The notes beneath the pieces were generated by a model, which did not search any database, was not told where the DNA came from, and saw only the letters and a program-made list of their open reading frames with translations. From CAINVV01 sp963663675 (lineage in GTDB: Bacteria; Bacteroidota; Bacteroidia; Bacteroidales; Prolixibacteraceae), in assembly GCA_963663675.1 (NCBI GenBank), contig OY760498.1:1426001-1490000 (forward strand): 64,000 nt of DNA. Direction: 5' to 3'. Position 1 is the first letter of the stretch; every line of letters begins with the position of its first letter. The translations under genes and the position numbers were made by a program. This document shows, piece by piece, positions 45,699 through 54,993 of the stretch.

Positions 45699-46202
45699 AT
45701 GAAAACGATTAAAACCTTAGGAATAGTAATAATTGCCCTGGCAAGTATGTCACCCGTCATGGCTCAGATTACAGCCTATGCCAATATTTATGCAGAAATT
45801 GTATCCCCGGCCTTTATCGAAAAATCTGCTGATCTGACATTCAGTGATATTAATACCTCCCGAAATAGCAGTGCGGTGATTCTGAGTTCTTCAGACAATC
45901 TTACGGCTGCAGGGACGGAATCTGTTCAAACAGGTAACGGGACGCTTGCCGAATTCAGTATTGCTGGAAACGACCACCCGACTTTCGACATCACCCTGCC
46001 TGATGAGGCTATTACTATGAAAAATAATGGTCGTAATCCGTTGATAATTAGTAATTTTACCTCCGTGGTCAACACTTCCGGAACTCTAAATGCCACCAAT
46101 AGAATCATAAAGGTAGGAGCAACACTGCATATTGCAGAGCAACAGGCTGCCGGAAATTTTGCTGACCAGGATTCATTCCAGGTTACATTGAATTACAACT
46201 GA
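45699..46202 (+). CDS. DUF4402 domain secreted protein
   Basis: This protein of about 167 aa has a signal peptide (MKTIKTLGIVIIALASMSPV, cut after MAQ) and a beta-rich DUF4402 domain. Typical features are the start ITAYANIYAEIVSP, a middle part with AEFSIAGNDHPTFDITLP, the late KVGATLHIAEQQAAGNF and the final FQVTLNYN. The ATG at 45699 is preferred over 45660 because it starts the signal peptide. Such proteins are secreted or surface-located in Bacteroidota and Proteobacteria; their role is not established. Confidence 0.82.
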   Translation: MKTIKTLGIVIIALASMSPVMAQITAYANIYAEIVSPAFIEKSADLTFSDINTSRNSSAVILSSSDNLTAAGTESVQTGNGTLAEFSIAGNDHPTFDITLPDEAITMKNNGRNPLIISNFTSVVNTSGTLNATNRIIKVGATLHIAEQQAAGNFADQDSFQVTLNYN

Positions 46203-46235
46203 TCAGGAAATTGTGAATAAGTTAGACTGATAAAT

Positions 46236-46418
46236 ATGCATCCCTCTGTAAGAAAAAAAATTATCCTAGTAAAAACTCCGTCCGGAGAGTTTGAGGCCTG
46301 GACAGACCTTAAATCTTCATGCAGGGCACATGGCTGGGTTTATTGTACCCTCTCCAAGAAGCCATTACCTATCATTACAAAAGATGGTTGTATAATTTAT
46401 CGCATAAATGCCCTGTAG
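46236..46418 (+). CDS. Small conserved hypothetical protein
   Basis: This 60-aa protein begins MHPSVRKKIILVKTPSGEF and contains EAWTDLKSSCRAHGWVYCTL, with an alternating pattern that looks folded. It has two cysteines and ends with YRINAL. It is not secreted. Short proteins of this look (KTP.GEFEAWTDLK..C..HGW) seem familiar from Bacteroidota, but I cannot name a family or a function. It lies 33 bp after the DUF4402 gene and is followed by a hairpin at 46443-46458. Confidence 0.55.
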   Translation: MHPSVRKKIILVKTPSGEFEAWTDLKSSCRAHGWVYCTLSKKPLPIITKDGCIIYRINAL

Positions 46419-46442
46419 TAAAATGTAAGATCAAAAAACACG

Positions 46443-46458
46443 AGAGACTTCGGTCTCT
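46443..46458 (+). terminator. Probable terminator hairpin
   Basis: The stem AGAGAC / GTCTCT with the stable loop TTCG is followed by a T-rich but not continuous stretch (ATTTGTTTATTTTTT). It probably ends the transcript of the 60-aa gene. Confidence 0.5.
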
Positions 46459-46536
46459 ATTTGTTTATTTTTTGCCTCTCTGATTTAAGCGGGAAGATCC
46501 TTATAAATTCCGGAATCCATAATTAAAAATATTACC

Positions 46537-47650
46537 ATGAAAGCTGCGAGAAGATATTTCCTGCAACTGTGTTTCCTTTTTGCATTGATTTGCCCAATTG
46601 CTGGATATGGGCGATCTTAACCTTGGTCAGAAAAAGGGAGTCAGCCATATCCTGAAAAGTGGGAAACACCAGCTCGATCTGATCAATGAAGTGCTTGATA
46701 TTTCGCGCATCGAGGCAGGCAGGCTTTCGCTTTCGCTGGAACCGGTTCAAATCAAAGGTGTAATCCTCGAAATGATGGATATAGTCAGGCAGTTTGCTCA
46801 TGAAAGGGGAATCAAACTTGAATTCATAGAGTCAAATGACAATCTTCTTTCAATCCGGTGCGATAAGCAACGGGTGAAGCAAATATTATTGAACCTGATC
46901 AACAATGCGGTCAAGTACAATAAAAGAGGAGGCCGGGTATGATTGGAATCAAGGTTGATGGAAGTCAATCCGGATGGGACCAGGCAGGTGAGGATTTATG
47001 TAAAGGACAGTGGCATTGGGATTTCTCAGGAAGATATTCCGAAACTTTTTAATCCCTTCGAGCGAATTGGAGCGGAAAAAACTAAAATGGAAGGGACTGG
47101 CCTCGGATTATCAGTAGTTAAGAAGCTAACCGATGCAATGGGTGGATATATCGGTGTAGAAAGTGTTGTTGGTGAGGGAAGTACCTTCTGGATAGAATTT
47201 CCATTGAGCGAAAAGCATGCCGAACCAAAGGAAATACTGGACATGCTGGATGGACTTGAAAGCGGACTTTCTAATAGGACCGGGACTATCCTTTACATTG
47301 AGGATAATGTTTCCAACATTGAACTGGTAGGTGAAATTCTCTCATCCCAGCGTTCCAATATCAGCATGATATCAAATGCCAATGGACTGAAAGCGCTTCC
47401 GATGGCTATTGAGTATAACCCGGATATGATATTGCTGGATCTGAATTTACCTGATATTCATGGAAGTGAGGTGCTAGGGCTTCTGAAGTCGAATGAAAAA
47501 ACACGGGCTATTCCTGTCATTGTGATCAGCGCAGATGCCATGCCGCAACAGATTGAGAAGTTTCATGCAGCAGGAGCCCGGAACTATCTGACAAAACCGT
47601 TGGATTTGAGTATTCTTCTGAAAATTATCGATGAATATATCGTTGGATAA
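46537..47650 (+). pseudogene. Broken hybrid histidine kinase/response regulator gene
   Basis: An ATG at 46537 opens a signal-peptide-like sequence (MKAARRYFLQLCFLFALI). It then runs into another frame, in which FAQLLDMGDLNLGQKKG is the middle of a HisKA domain. The H-box that normally lies just before FAQLL is missing, so a deletion with its joint near 46586-46592 removed the sensor and the phospho-accepting His. The ATPase part continues to 46939, where an in-frame TGA (one base from CGA, Arg) interrupts it. After the stop come DSGIGI, GTGLGLSVVKK and a full receiver domain with LLDLNLPD. Two separate lesions make this a pseudogene, although the receiver domain might still be made. An intact hybrid kinase gene follows 41 bp on. 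Confidence 0.85.
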
Positions 47651-47691
47651 CTTCAAAATTTCTACATTTATGGAATAAAAACAGGAAATAA

Positions 47692-49317
47692 ATGATTAAT
47701 CCCTCTTTGAAAGAAGCAAATATTCTGATCGTTGATGATCAAGAGGCAAACATTGATGTTTTAGATGGCTTTTTGGAAATGCAGGGTTATTCAAACATTA
47801 AAACCACAACAGATTCCAGAGAAGTTGTAGGACTTTTGACAAGCTTCAAGCCTGATTTGATCTTGCTTGACCTCACAATGCCTTATCTGAACGGCTTTGA
47901 GGTCATGGAGCAATTAAAGGGGCTGATTTCTGAAAATGTCTTTTTACCCATCCTTGTTTTGACTGCCGATATTACAGCCGAGTCGAAAATCCGTGCTTTA
48001 TCAGGCGGAGCAAGTGACTTTCTGACGAAACCATTTGATTTGCTTGAAGTTGGGTTGCGTATTAAGAACTTATTGTATTCCAGTTACCTTAACCAGCAAC
48101 TACAGAATCAAAATGCAATCTTGGATGAAAAAGTAAGAGAAAGGACGCTCGAACTGGTAAAGAAAAATGTCGAATTAAATGCAGCGAGGGAAAAGGCTGA
48201 AGCCAGCGAGAGACTTAAGACATCATTTATCAACAATATATCCCATGAAATCAGGACTCCTTTGAACGGAATACTGGGGTTTGGGCAAATATTGACTGAT
48301 CCCGATCTTGTCGAAGAAGAAAAGGCAGAGTATCTGCACATTCTGAATGAAAGCAGTGAAAGGCTTGTAAATACGGTGACAAATTTCATGGAAATTTCTA
48401 TTATTTCCTCAGGGAATCAAGAGGTTAACAAGACGGAATTCAAGCCGGAATTCGTTCTCAATGACCTTGTGGGGCATTTCAAAGGGATGTGTGACAGGAA
48501 AAATTTAAACCTGTTGATAAATTTTCCATCGGCAGTCAGGAACGAGAATATTTATACAGACAAAGAATTATTGTTTAAAATTCTCAGGCATCTGTTTGAC
48601 AATGCGATCAAATTCACTGCTGAAGGAGGTTCTATAGAGCTTGGGATTGATAAAAAAGACCATGAATTTTTGTTCTCAGTGAAGGACACGGGAAAAGGAA
48701 TTTCAAAAGCGGGGAAACAGACTATTTTCAAAAATTTCATGCAGGAAGATAATTCCTACACCAGGGGTTATGAAGGTTGCGGCTTAGGTCTGTCGATCGC
48801 CACGGGACTCGTCGAATTACTCGGAGGCACCATTTGGGTGGATTCAGAAAAAGAAAAAGGATCCAAATTTTACTTCAATATACCTATTCCCCGGGTTAAA
48901 CCAGAAACAGAGGAATTTGTTATACCCGAAATTTCACGGGGCAAGGTAAAAACAATCCTAGTTGCAGAAGATGATGAAATCAATTTTGTCTATATAAACA
49001 TACTGTTGAAGCATAAGATGATACAGGTTCTCCATGCCAGAGACGGACTGGAAGCTATAGAGATGTGTAGTTCGAATCCGGATATCTGCGCAGTACTTAT
49101 CGATCTTAAGATGCCTGTTATGGATGGTTTTGAAGCAGCAGGTAAAATAAAGGCAATCCGGGCAGATCTCCCCATCCTGGCAGTAACGGCTTATTCAGGA
49201 ATTGAAGATAAAAAGCGTGCACTGGAAGCCGGATGTGATGAGTTTATTACCAAGCCTATCAAAAAAGAGATGCTTTTTGAAAAACTGGCTAAACATGGCG
49301 TGGTAATTTCAAACTAG
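47692..49317 (+). CDS. Hybrid signalling protein: receiver - histidine kinase - receiver
   Basis: This 541-aa cytoplasmic protein has a first receiver domain (about 8-125, Asp60 in LLDLTMPYLN) and a coiled linker. The kinase core has His185 (NNISHEIRTPLNG) and the ATPase motifs NAIKFTAEGG, DTGKGIS and GCGLGLSIA. A second receiver domain (about 424-538) has Asp471 (VLIDLKMPVMDG) and Lys522 (ITKPIK). There is no membrane segment, so it receives its signal from another kinase through the first receiver, a phosphorelay layout. The broken hybrid kinase gene just upstream may once have been its partner. Confidence 0.93.
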   Translation: MINPSLKEANILIVDDQEANIDVLDGFLEMQGYSNIKTTTDSREVVGLLTSFKPDLILLDLTMPYLNGFEVMEQLKGLISENVFLPILVLTADITAESKIRALSGGASDFLTKPFDLLEVGLRIKNLLYSSYLNQQLQNQNAILDEKVRERTLELVKKNVELNAAREKAEASERLKTSFINNISHEIRTPLNGILGFGQILTDPDLVEEEKAEYLHILNESSERLVNTVTNFMEISIISSGNQEVNKTEFKPEFVLNDLVGHFKGMCDRKNLNLLINFPSAVRNENIYTDKELLFKILRHLFDNAIKFTAEGGSIELGIDKKDHEFLFSVKDTGKGISKAGKQTIFKNFMQEDNSYTRGYEGCGLGLSIATGLVELLGGTIWVDSEKEKGSKFYFNIPIPRVKPETEEFVIPEISRGKVKTILVAEDDEINFVYINILLKHKMIQVLHARDGLEAIEMCSSNPDICAVLIDLKMPVMDGFEAAGKIKAIRADLPILAVTAYSGIEDKKRALEAGCDEFITKPIKKEMLFEKLAKHGVVISN

Positions 49318-49391
49318 AAACATTAATCCCGGTTTATTAGGTCTAACTGGCCTAACTGCCTGAATAACATTGATTTGTGTTGTTTTCCGGA

Positions 49392-49871
49392 TCAAAGCGA
49401 CCTGCTCATATGTAAATCACATCCAAAATGGCCGCTGCTACCCATCGGAGAACAAAGGTAACTGAATCCGGATTTTTCATACAACTTAAGTGCCAGCTTT
49501 AATTCAGGCATTGTTTCAAGGTAGATCTGCCGGAATCCGTAATTCCTGGCTGTGGCAAAACACTTCTCCAGCAACTGTTTCCCAAGTCCGATACCCCGGG
49601 CTTCATGCAACAGGTACATTTTCACCAGTTCGCAGGTAGCTTCCGGCAGTCCATCTGTAGGATATATACCTCCGCCGCCAACAATTTTCCCATCAATTTC
49701 TGCAACGAAATAAGCGGACCGCTCCTTTTTGAATACTTCGGATAATGTATCCGTCGTGGCATCGTAAAATACAGTACCAGGATGGTTGGCGCCAAATTCG
49801 GCAAGAGTATTTCTGATTATGACAGCCAAGTGCTGGTTGTCTGAAGGCTCAATTGATCTGATAGTTATCAT
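49392..49871 (-). CDS. GNAT family N-acetyltransferase
   Basis: This 159-aa acetyltransferase has the acetyl-CoA binding motif A in LLHEARGIGLGKQLLEKCF (about residues 91-109). It is preceded by the beta strand CELVKMYLL and followed by the IYLETMPELKLALKLYEKSG segment. The GGGGIYP turn is typical of the branch that includes amino-acid and small-molecule acetyltransferases. The substrate cannot be predicted. It lies 36 bp downstream of tcdA on the same strand. Confidence 0.9.
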   Translation of the reverse strand: MITIRSIEPSDNQHLAVIIRNTLAEFGANHPGTVFYDATTDTLSEVFKKERSAYFVAEIDGKIVGGGGIYPTDGLPEATCELVKMYLLHEARGIGLGKQLLEKCFATARNYGFRQIYLETMPELKLALKLYEKSGFSYLCSPMGSSGHFGCDLHMSRSL

Positions 49872-49907
49872 CCGGATAAAGAAAAATTATTCGCTTGTGA
49901 ACGTGTT

Positions 49908-50729
49908 TTATGTAGCGCTGTTTTTTTGTATTCCGCTATTGTAAATATCCTGGATGACTAATCCTGCGAGGGTAAAGCCATAGATAGCAGTAATATGCGC
50001 AACAGTGCCATTAATGACCGCCTTGTTGCTGCACCATTCATGATCTGCCAGTTCGGCATCTCCGGGAGCATTTTTCGTTTTTGGGCATAAACACTTGTCT
50101 GTTCCGCAGGATGAGCCGGAAGCTTTGTTTTCCAGGAGCTCTTCACTGAAGACGCACATAAATTTTTTGGCAGGCAAATCACCTTTTCTAATCATTTTTC
50201 TGATCTTGGCAGCCAGGGGACAACCTTTAACCTCCCAGAATTCACCCACGCGAATCTTTGTAGGATCGAGTTTTAAAGAAGCCCCCATAGATGAGAAAAA
50301 TGCTGCATCGGTACGGGTTGCCATCCTGATCAGGTGTGTCTTGCTTCCAAGGCTGTCTATAGCGTCAATGATATAATCGTATTTTTCCAATTCGAAAAAG
50401 TCGTGATTATCTTTGTTGTAAATTTTTTGCAGTGGAGTGATCAATGCCGAAGGATTAATTTCAAGCAGGCGCTTTTTTAAGGCTTCCGTTTTTACCTCCC
50501 CGACTGTCAGGACAGTTGCATGAAGTTGCCTGTTAATATTTGTAATGCATATTCGGTCAGAGTCCACAATTGTCAGTCTTTGAATTCCGCTTCTCACCAG
50601 ACTTTCAGCACACCAGCTGCCGACGCCTCCAATCCCGAAAATGATTACTTTTTTGGACATAATCTTATCCATGAGCTCTTTACCCATAAGTAATTCGGTC
50701 CGCTGAAATATTCCCTTTTGGTGGTTCAT
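49908..50729 (-). CDS. tcdA: tRNA threonylcarbamoyladenosine dehydratase (ThiF/MoeB-like)
   Basis: This 273-aa E1-like enzyme uses ATP to cyclise the t6A residue at position 37 of tRNAs. The nucleotide-binding GIGGVGSWCAESLVRSGI lies at residues 32-49, with VDSDRICITNINRQ at about 55-68 and the conserved DAIDSLGSK at about 122. The family's GASLKLDPTKIRVGEFWEV is also present. A cysteine-rich stretch at about residues 206-240 (CGTDKCLCPK, then EWCSNK) is an unusual feature. The last helix AIYGFTLAGLVI fits the CsdL/TcdA group. Confidence 0.9.
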   Translation of the reverse strand: MNHQKGIFQRTELLMGKELMDKIMSKKVIIFGIGGVGSWCAESLVRSGIQRLTIVDSDRICITNINRQLHATVLTVGEVKTEALKKRLLEINPSALITPLQKIYNKDNHDFFELEKYDYIIDAIDSLGSKTHLIRMATRTDAAFFSSMGASLKLDPTKIRVGEFWEVKGCPLAAKIRKMIRKGDLPAKKFMCVFSEELLENKASGSSCGTDKCLCPKTKNAPGDAELADHEWCSNKAVINGTVAHITAIYGFTLAGLVIQDIYNSGIQKNSAT

Positions 50730-50803
50730 GAATAATAATATGGAAATCAGTTCTCCGGACTGTTTCCGCTTAATTTATGAGGCCGAAAATACAAAAATCC
50801 GTT

Positions 50804-51886
50804 TTAAAGTTTGATGAAAATTTTTCTGACATACAACAGCCTGGCAGCAAGGTAACAGACTCCAACTGAGAAAATAGCCCAGATAAGCGAAGCGCTCCTT
50901 GGGTCCATTCCGGTCTTCAGCAATTCTGCGTAAGCTGAATCATGCAGGTTGGTTTTCAGGAAAAATGTTTCAAAGATATCCGCCAAAACATAAATAGCTA
51001 TGGCATTACTTCCAAATATCAGCCAGGTCTTTGTTCCTTTTCGGATTCCCCTGATATCAACCAGCCAGATCAAAAGGGCAAAAACTATCATAGCCCATCC
51101 TGAGGTATAAAGAACGTATGAACTGGTCCATATTTTTTTAATGATTGGGAAAAACCATCCCCATATGCTTCCCACAAATATTAGGGCGGTACCTGTAACA
51201 AATAATGTTGTAACTACTTGTTCCTTGGTATTTTTAGTCAATAGCATCTTTCCTGCCAACAAACCGGAGATACCTGAGACGATGGCCGGGAAAGTGCTCA
51301 GAAAACCTTCGGCATCATACCCTTTTTTGTTTATCAGCGAAGCCGGTATAAGGGCACTGTCCATCCAGTTAGCGAGGTTTTTGCCGGGTTCAAGAAGACC
51401 TGTCCCGAATTGCGGAACGGGAATGCAGATCATTGCCATCCAGTATGTTATAAGAATTCCTGCACCTAAAAAAAGTTGAAATTTCCAGCCGGAATACAAG
51501 AATAGAAATGCACAGGCCATATAGACCAAAGCGATGCGCTGCAAGACTCCCGGGAGTTCCAGCCTGCTGAAATCCAGGGAGGGAAGCAGGTGGAGGGAAA
51601 ATCCGACTGCGAATATCTTAAGTGTTCGCCAGAGTGTTTTTTTTACAATCTCCCGGTGAGTCCTTCCATTACTTAGTTGTTTTGAAAATGATAATGTAAC
51701 TGATACTCCGACTATGAAAATGAAAAAAGGAAAAATAAAATCTGTGGGTGTTGTCCCCTCCCAGGCGGCATGTTCCAGGGGTTCATAGATTGCCTTCCAG
51801 GACCCAGGGAAGTTCACAAGTATCATCGCGGCAATAGTAATACCCCTGAAGACATCCAGTGATATCAGTCGATTGTTATCTGTCAT
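50804..51886 (-). CDS. DUF5009/HGSNAT-like membrane protein
   Basis: This 360-aa polytopic membrane protein has about 10 helices. It belongs to the DUF5009 group related to eukaryotic heparan-alpha-glucosaminide N-acetyltransferase and bacterial NagX. The opening RLISLDVFRGITIAAMILVN and the WEGTTPTDFIFPFFIFIVGV segment are diagnostic. It may acetylate amino sugars using acetyl groups passed across the membrane, but the reaction has not been shown for most bacterial members. It appears to be a single gene, divergent from the CDF transporter. Confidence 0.87.
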   Translation of the reverse strand: MTDNNRLISLDVFRGITIAAMILVNFPGSWKAIYEPLEHAAWEGTTPTDFIFPFFIFIVGVSVTLSFSKQLSNGRTHREIVKKTLWRTLKIFAVGFSLHLLPSLDFSRLELPGVLQRIALVYMACAFLFLYSGWKFQLFLGAGILITYWMAMICIPVPQFGTGLLEPGKNLANWMDSALIPASLINKKGYDAEGFLSTFPAIVSGISGLLAGKMLLTKNTKEQVVTTLFVTGTALIFVGSIWGWFFPIIKKIWTSSYVLYTSGWAMIVFALLIWLVDIRGIRKGTKTWLIFGSNAIAIYVLADIFETFFLKTNLHDSAYAELLKTGMDPRSASLIWAIFSVGVCYLAARLLYVRKIFIKL

Positions 51887-52156
51887 TTAGATATAATTAT
51901 GTAGTAGTAGTTCGCGGTGCAAATATTGCAATAAAATTGGTCGGGATGCTGTTGCCTTCATAAATTGATCCCAAAAGGATTCAATTTTTTAATCAAATTA
52001 GGGCTGCATTGTATAATGACATATTAATTGATCAAAATTTTATTGTGGAAACCCAAAAACAACCATTCTTGCAGCTGTTATATTCTTTTTTAATGTCTAA
52101 ATTCAGTTAATTTTACAAAATAAATCAGGAGTAATATAAATCTCAAGAGGTAGTCT

Positions 52157-53047
52157 ATGCTCCAGGAGAAAAAACGAGTTGCCCTGCTTTCTGTTTTTGC
52201 AGCCATATTTTTGACGGGATCTAAATTTACTATCGGACTACTTACCGGAAGTCTGGGTATTTTATCTGAAGCGTTACACTCCGGACTGGATCTTTTTGCT
52301 GCAGTTATTACCTATTTTTCTGTAAGGGTTTCCGATAAACCGGCAGATAAGCAGCACAATTTCGGTCATGGTAAAGTCGAGAATTTTTCTGCTTTGATTG
52401 AGACCTTTTTGCTACTGATTACCTGCGTCTGGATTGTCTATGAAGCCATCTCACGCCTTACAACAGGAAGCACCCATATTGAGGTCAATATGTGGAGTTA
52501 TATTGTTGTAATCAGCTCAATAACAATAGATTTCTGGCGTTCACGTGTTTTGGCGAGGGTAGCAAAAAAGTACAACAGCAGCGCTCTTGAGGCAGATGCT
52601 TTGCATTTTTCAACAGATATCTGGAGTTCGTCAGTTGTCCTGCTTGGATTGATTTGTGCCGGCTTTGGCTTGTACTTTGCAGATGCAGTTGCTGCCCTCG
52701 GCGTTGCCGTCGTAGTACTTTTGATATCCTACAGGCTGGGGAAAAAAGCCGTTGATGTTTTGCTGGACACAGCGCCCGAAGAGACAATTCTACTTGTAAA
52801 ACAGACCCTGGCTGAATTTCCTGAAGTGAAAGATTCCCACAGTTTGAAAATTAGAACTGCCGGGGCTGATACTTTTGTGAAAGTTAATGTGCATCTTGAT
52901 CCTGAATTGAGCCTCAGGGAAGTGCATGAGATTTGCGACAAGATTGAAAATGAGATATGCAGGCGCATTGATCGCAGTGAAGTTTATATCCATGCAGAGC
53001 CTCACGATCCCGGGCATTTTCAAACAGAAAAGAAAGACGGGTTGTAA
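52157..53047 (+). CDS. Cation diffusion facilitator (CDF) family metal transporter
   Basis: This 296-aa inner-membrane exporter of divalent metal ions (zinc, iron, manganese or cobalt) uses the proton gradient. Six helices are visible. The metal-site residues are His41 and Asp45 (ALHSGLD) in helix 2 and His150 and Asp154 (LHFSTD) in helix 5. The His-containing pattern points to a Zn/Cd-like or broad specificity. The cytoplasmic domain with HSLKIRTAGADTFVKVNVHL follows from about residue 205. A response regulator gene begins 15 bp later, so transport and sensing are probably co-transcribed. Confidence 0.93.
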   Translation: MLQEKKRVALLSVFAAIFLTGSKFTIGLLTGSLGILSEALHSGLDLFAAVITYFSVRVSDKPADKQHNFGHGKVENFSALIETFLLLITCVWIVYEAISRLTTGSTHIEVNMWSYIVVISSITIDFWRSRVLARVAKKYNSSALEADALHFSTDIWSSSVVLLGLICAGFGLYFADAVAALGVAVVVLLISYRLGKKAVDVLLDTAPEETILLVKQTLAEFPEVKDSHSLKIRTAGADTFVKVNVHLDPELSLREVHEICDKIENEICRRIDRSEVYIHAEPHDPGHFQTEKKDGL

Positions 53048-53062
53048 AGTATATTCTGGAAT

Positions 53063-53740
53063 ATGAAGATATTAATAATTGAAGATGAGCGTACTTTGTC
53101 GGATGCTATTGTCGAATATCTCGGCGAGGAGGGACACCTCTGCGAAGTAGCTTATACTTACCAGGATGCAATAGAAAAAATTGAACTCTACGAATATGAC
53201 TGCATGGTAGTGGATATCAATCTTCCAGACGGGAGCGGGCTTGATCTCATCAGGTTATTGAAGAAAAAATCTATATCTGGTGGAATAATCATAGTTTCAG
53301 CACGCAATTCTCTCGAAAATCGCATTGAAGGATTGGAAATAGGCGCCGACCATTACCTTACCAAGCCATTTCACCTCGCAGAACTTAATGCCCACCTGAA
53401 ATCTATACATCGGCGCATAAATTTTAGCGGAAGCAACGAATTGATTATTAATGAGATAAAATTAATTCCGGACGAGCACAGGGCATTTGTCAATGACCAG
53501 GAGCTTGTACTGACAAAAAAAGAGTATGAACTGCTGCTTTTTTTCATTTCCAATAAAAATAAAATTATTACGAAAGCCGGACTGGCAGAACATTTATGGG
53601 GGGATCATATGGATTCTGCTGATTCATATGATTTTATATATACACATATAAAAAACTTGCGCAGAGAACTCCTGAAACGCGGCTGCCAGGATTATATTAA
53701 AACCATATATGGACTAGGCTATAAATTTGACATAACTTGA
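53063..53740 (+). CDS. OmpR/PhoB-family response regulator
   Basis: This 225-aa regulator has a receiver domain with Glu7-Asp8-Glu9, the phospho-accepting Asp51 (MVVDINLPDGSG) and the LTKPF Lys near residue 101. A winged-helix domain has LTKKEYELLLFFISNKNKI and the ending IKTIYGLGYKFDIT. Its TGA overlaps the TTG start of the kinase gene, so the two are translationally coupled. The CDF transporter gene lies 15 bp upstream. Control of that transporter by metal stress is a reasonable inference. Confidence 0.95.
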   Translation: MKILIIEDERTLSDAIVEYLGEEGHLCEVAYTYQDAIEKIELYEYDCMVVDINLPDGSGLDLIRLLKKKSISGGIIIVSARNSLENRIEGLEIGADHYLTKPFHLAELNAHLKSIHRRINFSGSNELIINEIKLIPDEHRAFVNDQELVLTKKEYELLLFFISNKNKIITKAGLAEHLWGDHMDSADSYDFIYTHIKNLRRELLKRGCQDYIKTIYGLGYKFDIT

Positions 53741-54993
53741 GACTATTAACTAAAACCACCCTGAATCTGTTGTCCATCTCCCTGTTTATTTTTCTTTTCG
53801 GGGTCATAGGCTTCTATTATTCCCTTCGAGTCCAGGTCGACAGCAATGTCAACAAAGAAATGGAAAAGCGAAAGATGAGCCTTATAAATCAGATGGAGGC
53901 AGCACATTCTTCAGAGGCACAGCATCTGAACCGCAATGAGATGGTGCTTGTCACACCTGTTGAAAAAGCTATGTCGTCAGACCGGTACAATGATACGCTT
54001 ATTTACAACAAAGAAGAACAGAAATATCAGGTATTCAGACAGTTGGGTTTTAGTCAAAAAGTAAATGCCCAGGTCTATAACATCAGGATATTTAAATCAC
54101 TGGAAGAGACAGACAATCTGATCATCCGCATTGTTGTTACCATGACAGTTCTGGTAGTACTCCTGATTATTGCCTTGTTGGTTGTGAACAGGTATTCTTC
54201 GAGGCTTGTATGGAAAGTCTTTTATGAAACGGTTGACAAAATCAATAATTATGATCTCAATTCCCATGAGGATTTTGCCTTGCAGGACTCTGATGTCAAG
54301 GAGTTCTCAGATCTGAACCGGGTACTGAAAACGATGACTGAAAGAATCAAAAATGATTACATCAATTTGAAAGAATATACGGAAAATGCCTCCCATGAAA
54401 TCCAGACGCCACTGGCCATTATCAATTCAAAACTGGAATTGCTGCTTCAATCCGGCGATATGAACGAGAAGCAATACAAGGCGCTTGCCGATGCCTATGA
54501 AGCATCCATCCGTCTTTCCAAATACAACAGTACCCTGATCTTGCTGGCAAAAATTGAGAACAAGCAATTTCCGGAGTCGAAAAAAATCAGTCCGGAGGCA
54601 ATCTTCAATAACCTGCTTGAAAACCTGGATGACCTTATTAGAGATAAAAAGATAGAGGTTGTTAAGAAAATCTCTCCGGAAGTTACACTGCAAATGAACC
54701 CGTATCTTGCAGAAATGCTGATTGTTAACTTGGTAAAGAATGCAGTAAGGCACAATTTGAAAGGTGGAAAATTAATCATCGAACTGCAAAAGGGCTTTAT
54801 GCGTATTTCCAATTCAGGATCTGATCAGCCGCTGGATATGGAGATACTTTTCAAGCGGTACTACAAGTCATCTTCATCTCCTGAGTCTCTGGGGTTAGGT
54901 TTGGCAATAGTTCAGAAGATATGCGCTATGTACGGCTTTACTATCAGCTATGAATACCGGGAGGCCCTTCATTGTATGAAGGTCGGCTTTTGA
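53737..54993 (+). CDS. Membrane sensor histidine kinase
   Basis: This 418-aa kinase starts at a TTG that overlaps the regulator stop codon (TTGA). Helix 1 is at about 9-29, a periplasmic sensor spans about 30-128 and helix 2 is at about 129-150. The H-box NASHEIQTPLAI places the His at 220. The ATPase domain has NLVKNAVRHN and SLGLGLAIVQKIC; the middle G1 box is shortened, and the domain ends soon after. The partner is the coupled regulator. The sensed signal may be a metal, given the CDF gene in the same operon. Confidence 0.92.
   Translation: MRLLTKTTLNLLSISLFIFLFGVIGFYYSLRVQVDSNVNKEMEKRKMSLINQMEAAHSSEAQHLNRNEMVLVTPVEKAMSSDRYNDTLIYNKEEQKYQVFRQLGFSQKVNAQVYNIRIFKSLEETDNLIIRIVVTMTVLVVLLIIALLVVNRYSSRLVWKVFYETVDKINNYDLNSHEDFALQDSDVKEFSDLNRVLKTMTERIKNDYINLKEYTENASHEIQTPLAIINSKLELLLQSGDMNEKQYKALADAYEASIRLSKYNSTLILLAKIENKQFPESKKISPEAIFNNLLENLDDLIRDKKIEVVKKISPEVTLQMNPYLAEMLIVNLVKNAVRHNLKGGKLIIELQKGFMRISNSGSDQPLDMEILFKRYYKSSSSPESLGLGLAIVQKICAMYGFTISYEYREALHCMKVGF

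Noticed and set aside
46940..46942. In-frame TGA as selenocysteine or recoding site
   Set aside because: No selenocysteine insertion hairpin is obvious, the position is not a catalytic Cys, and the same gene already has a disabling deletion; a CGA-to-TGA mutation is simpler.
49066..49082. tRNA T-loop-like sequence AGTTCGAATCC
   Set aside because: It lies inside the second receiver domain of the hybrid kinase, with no acceptor or anticodon stems around it.
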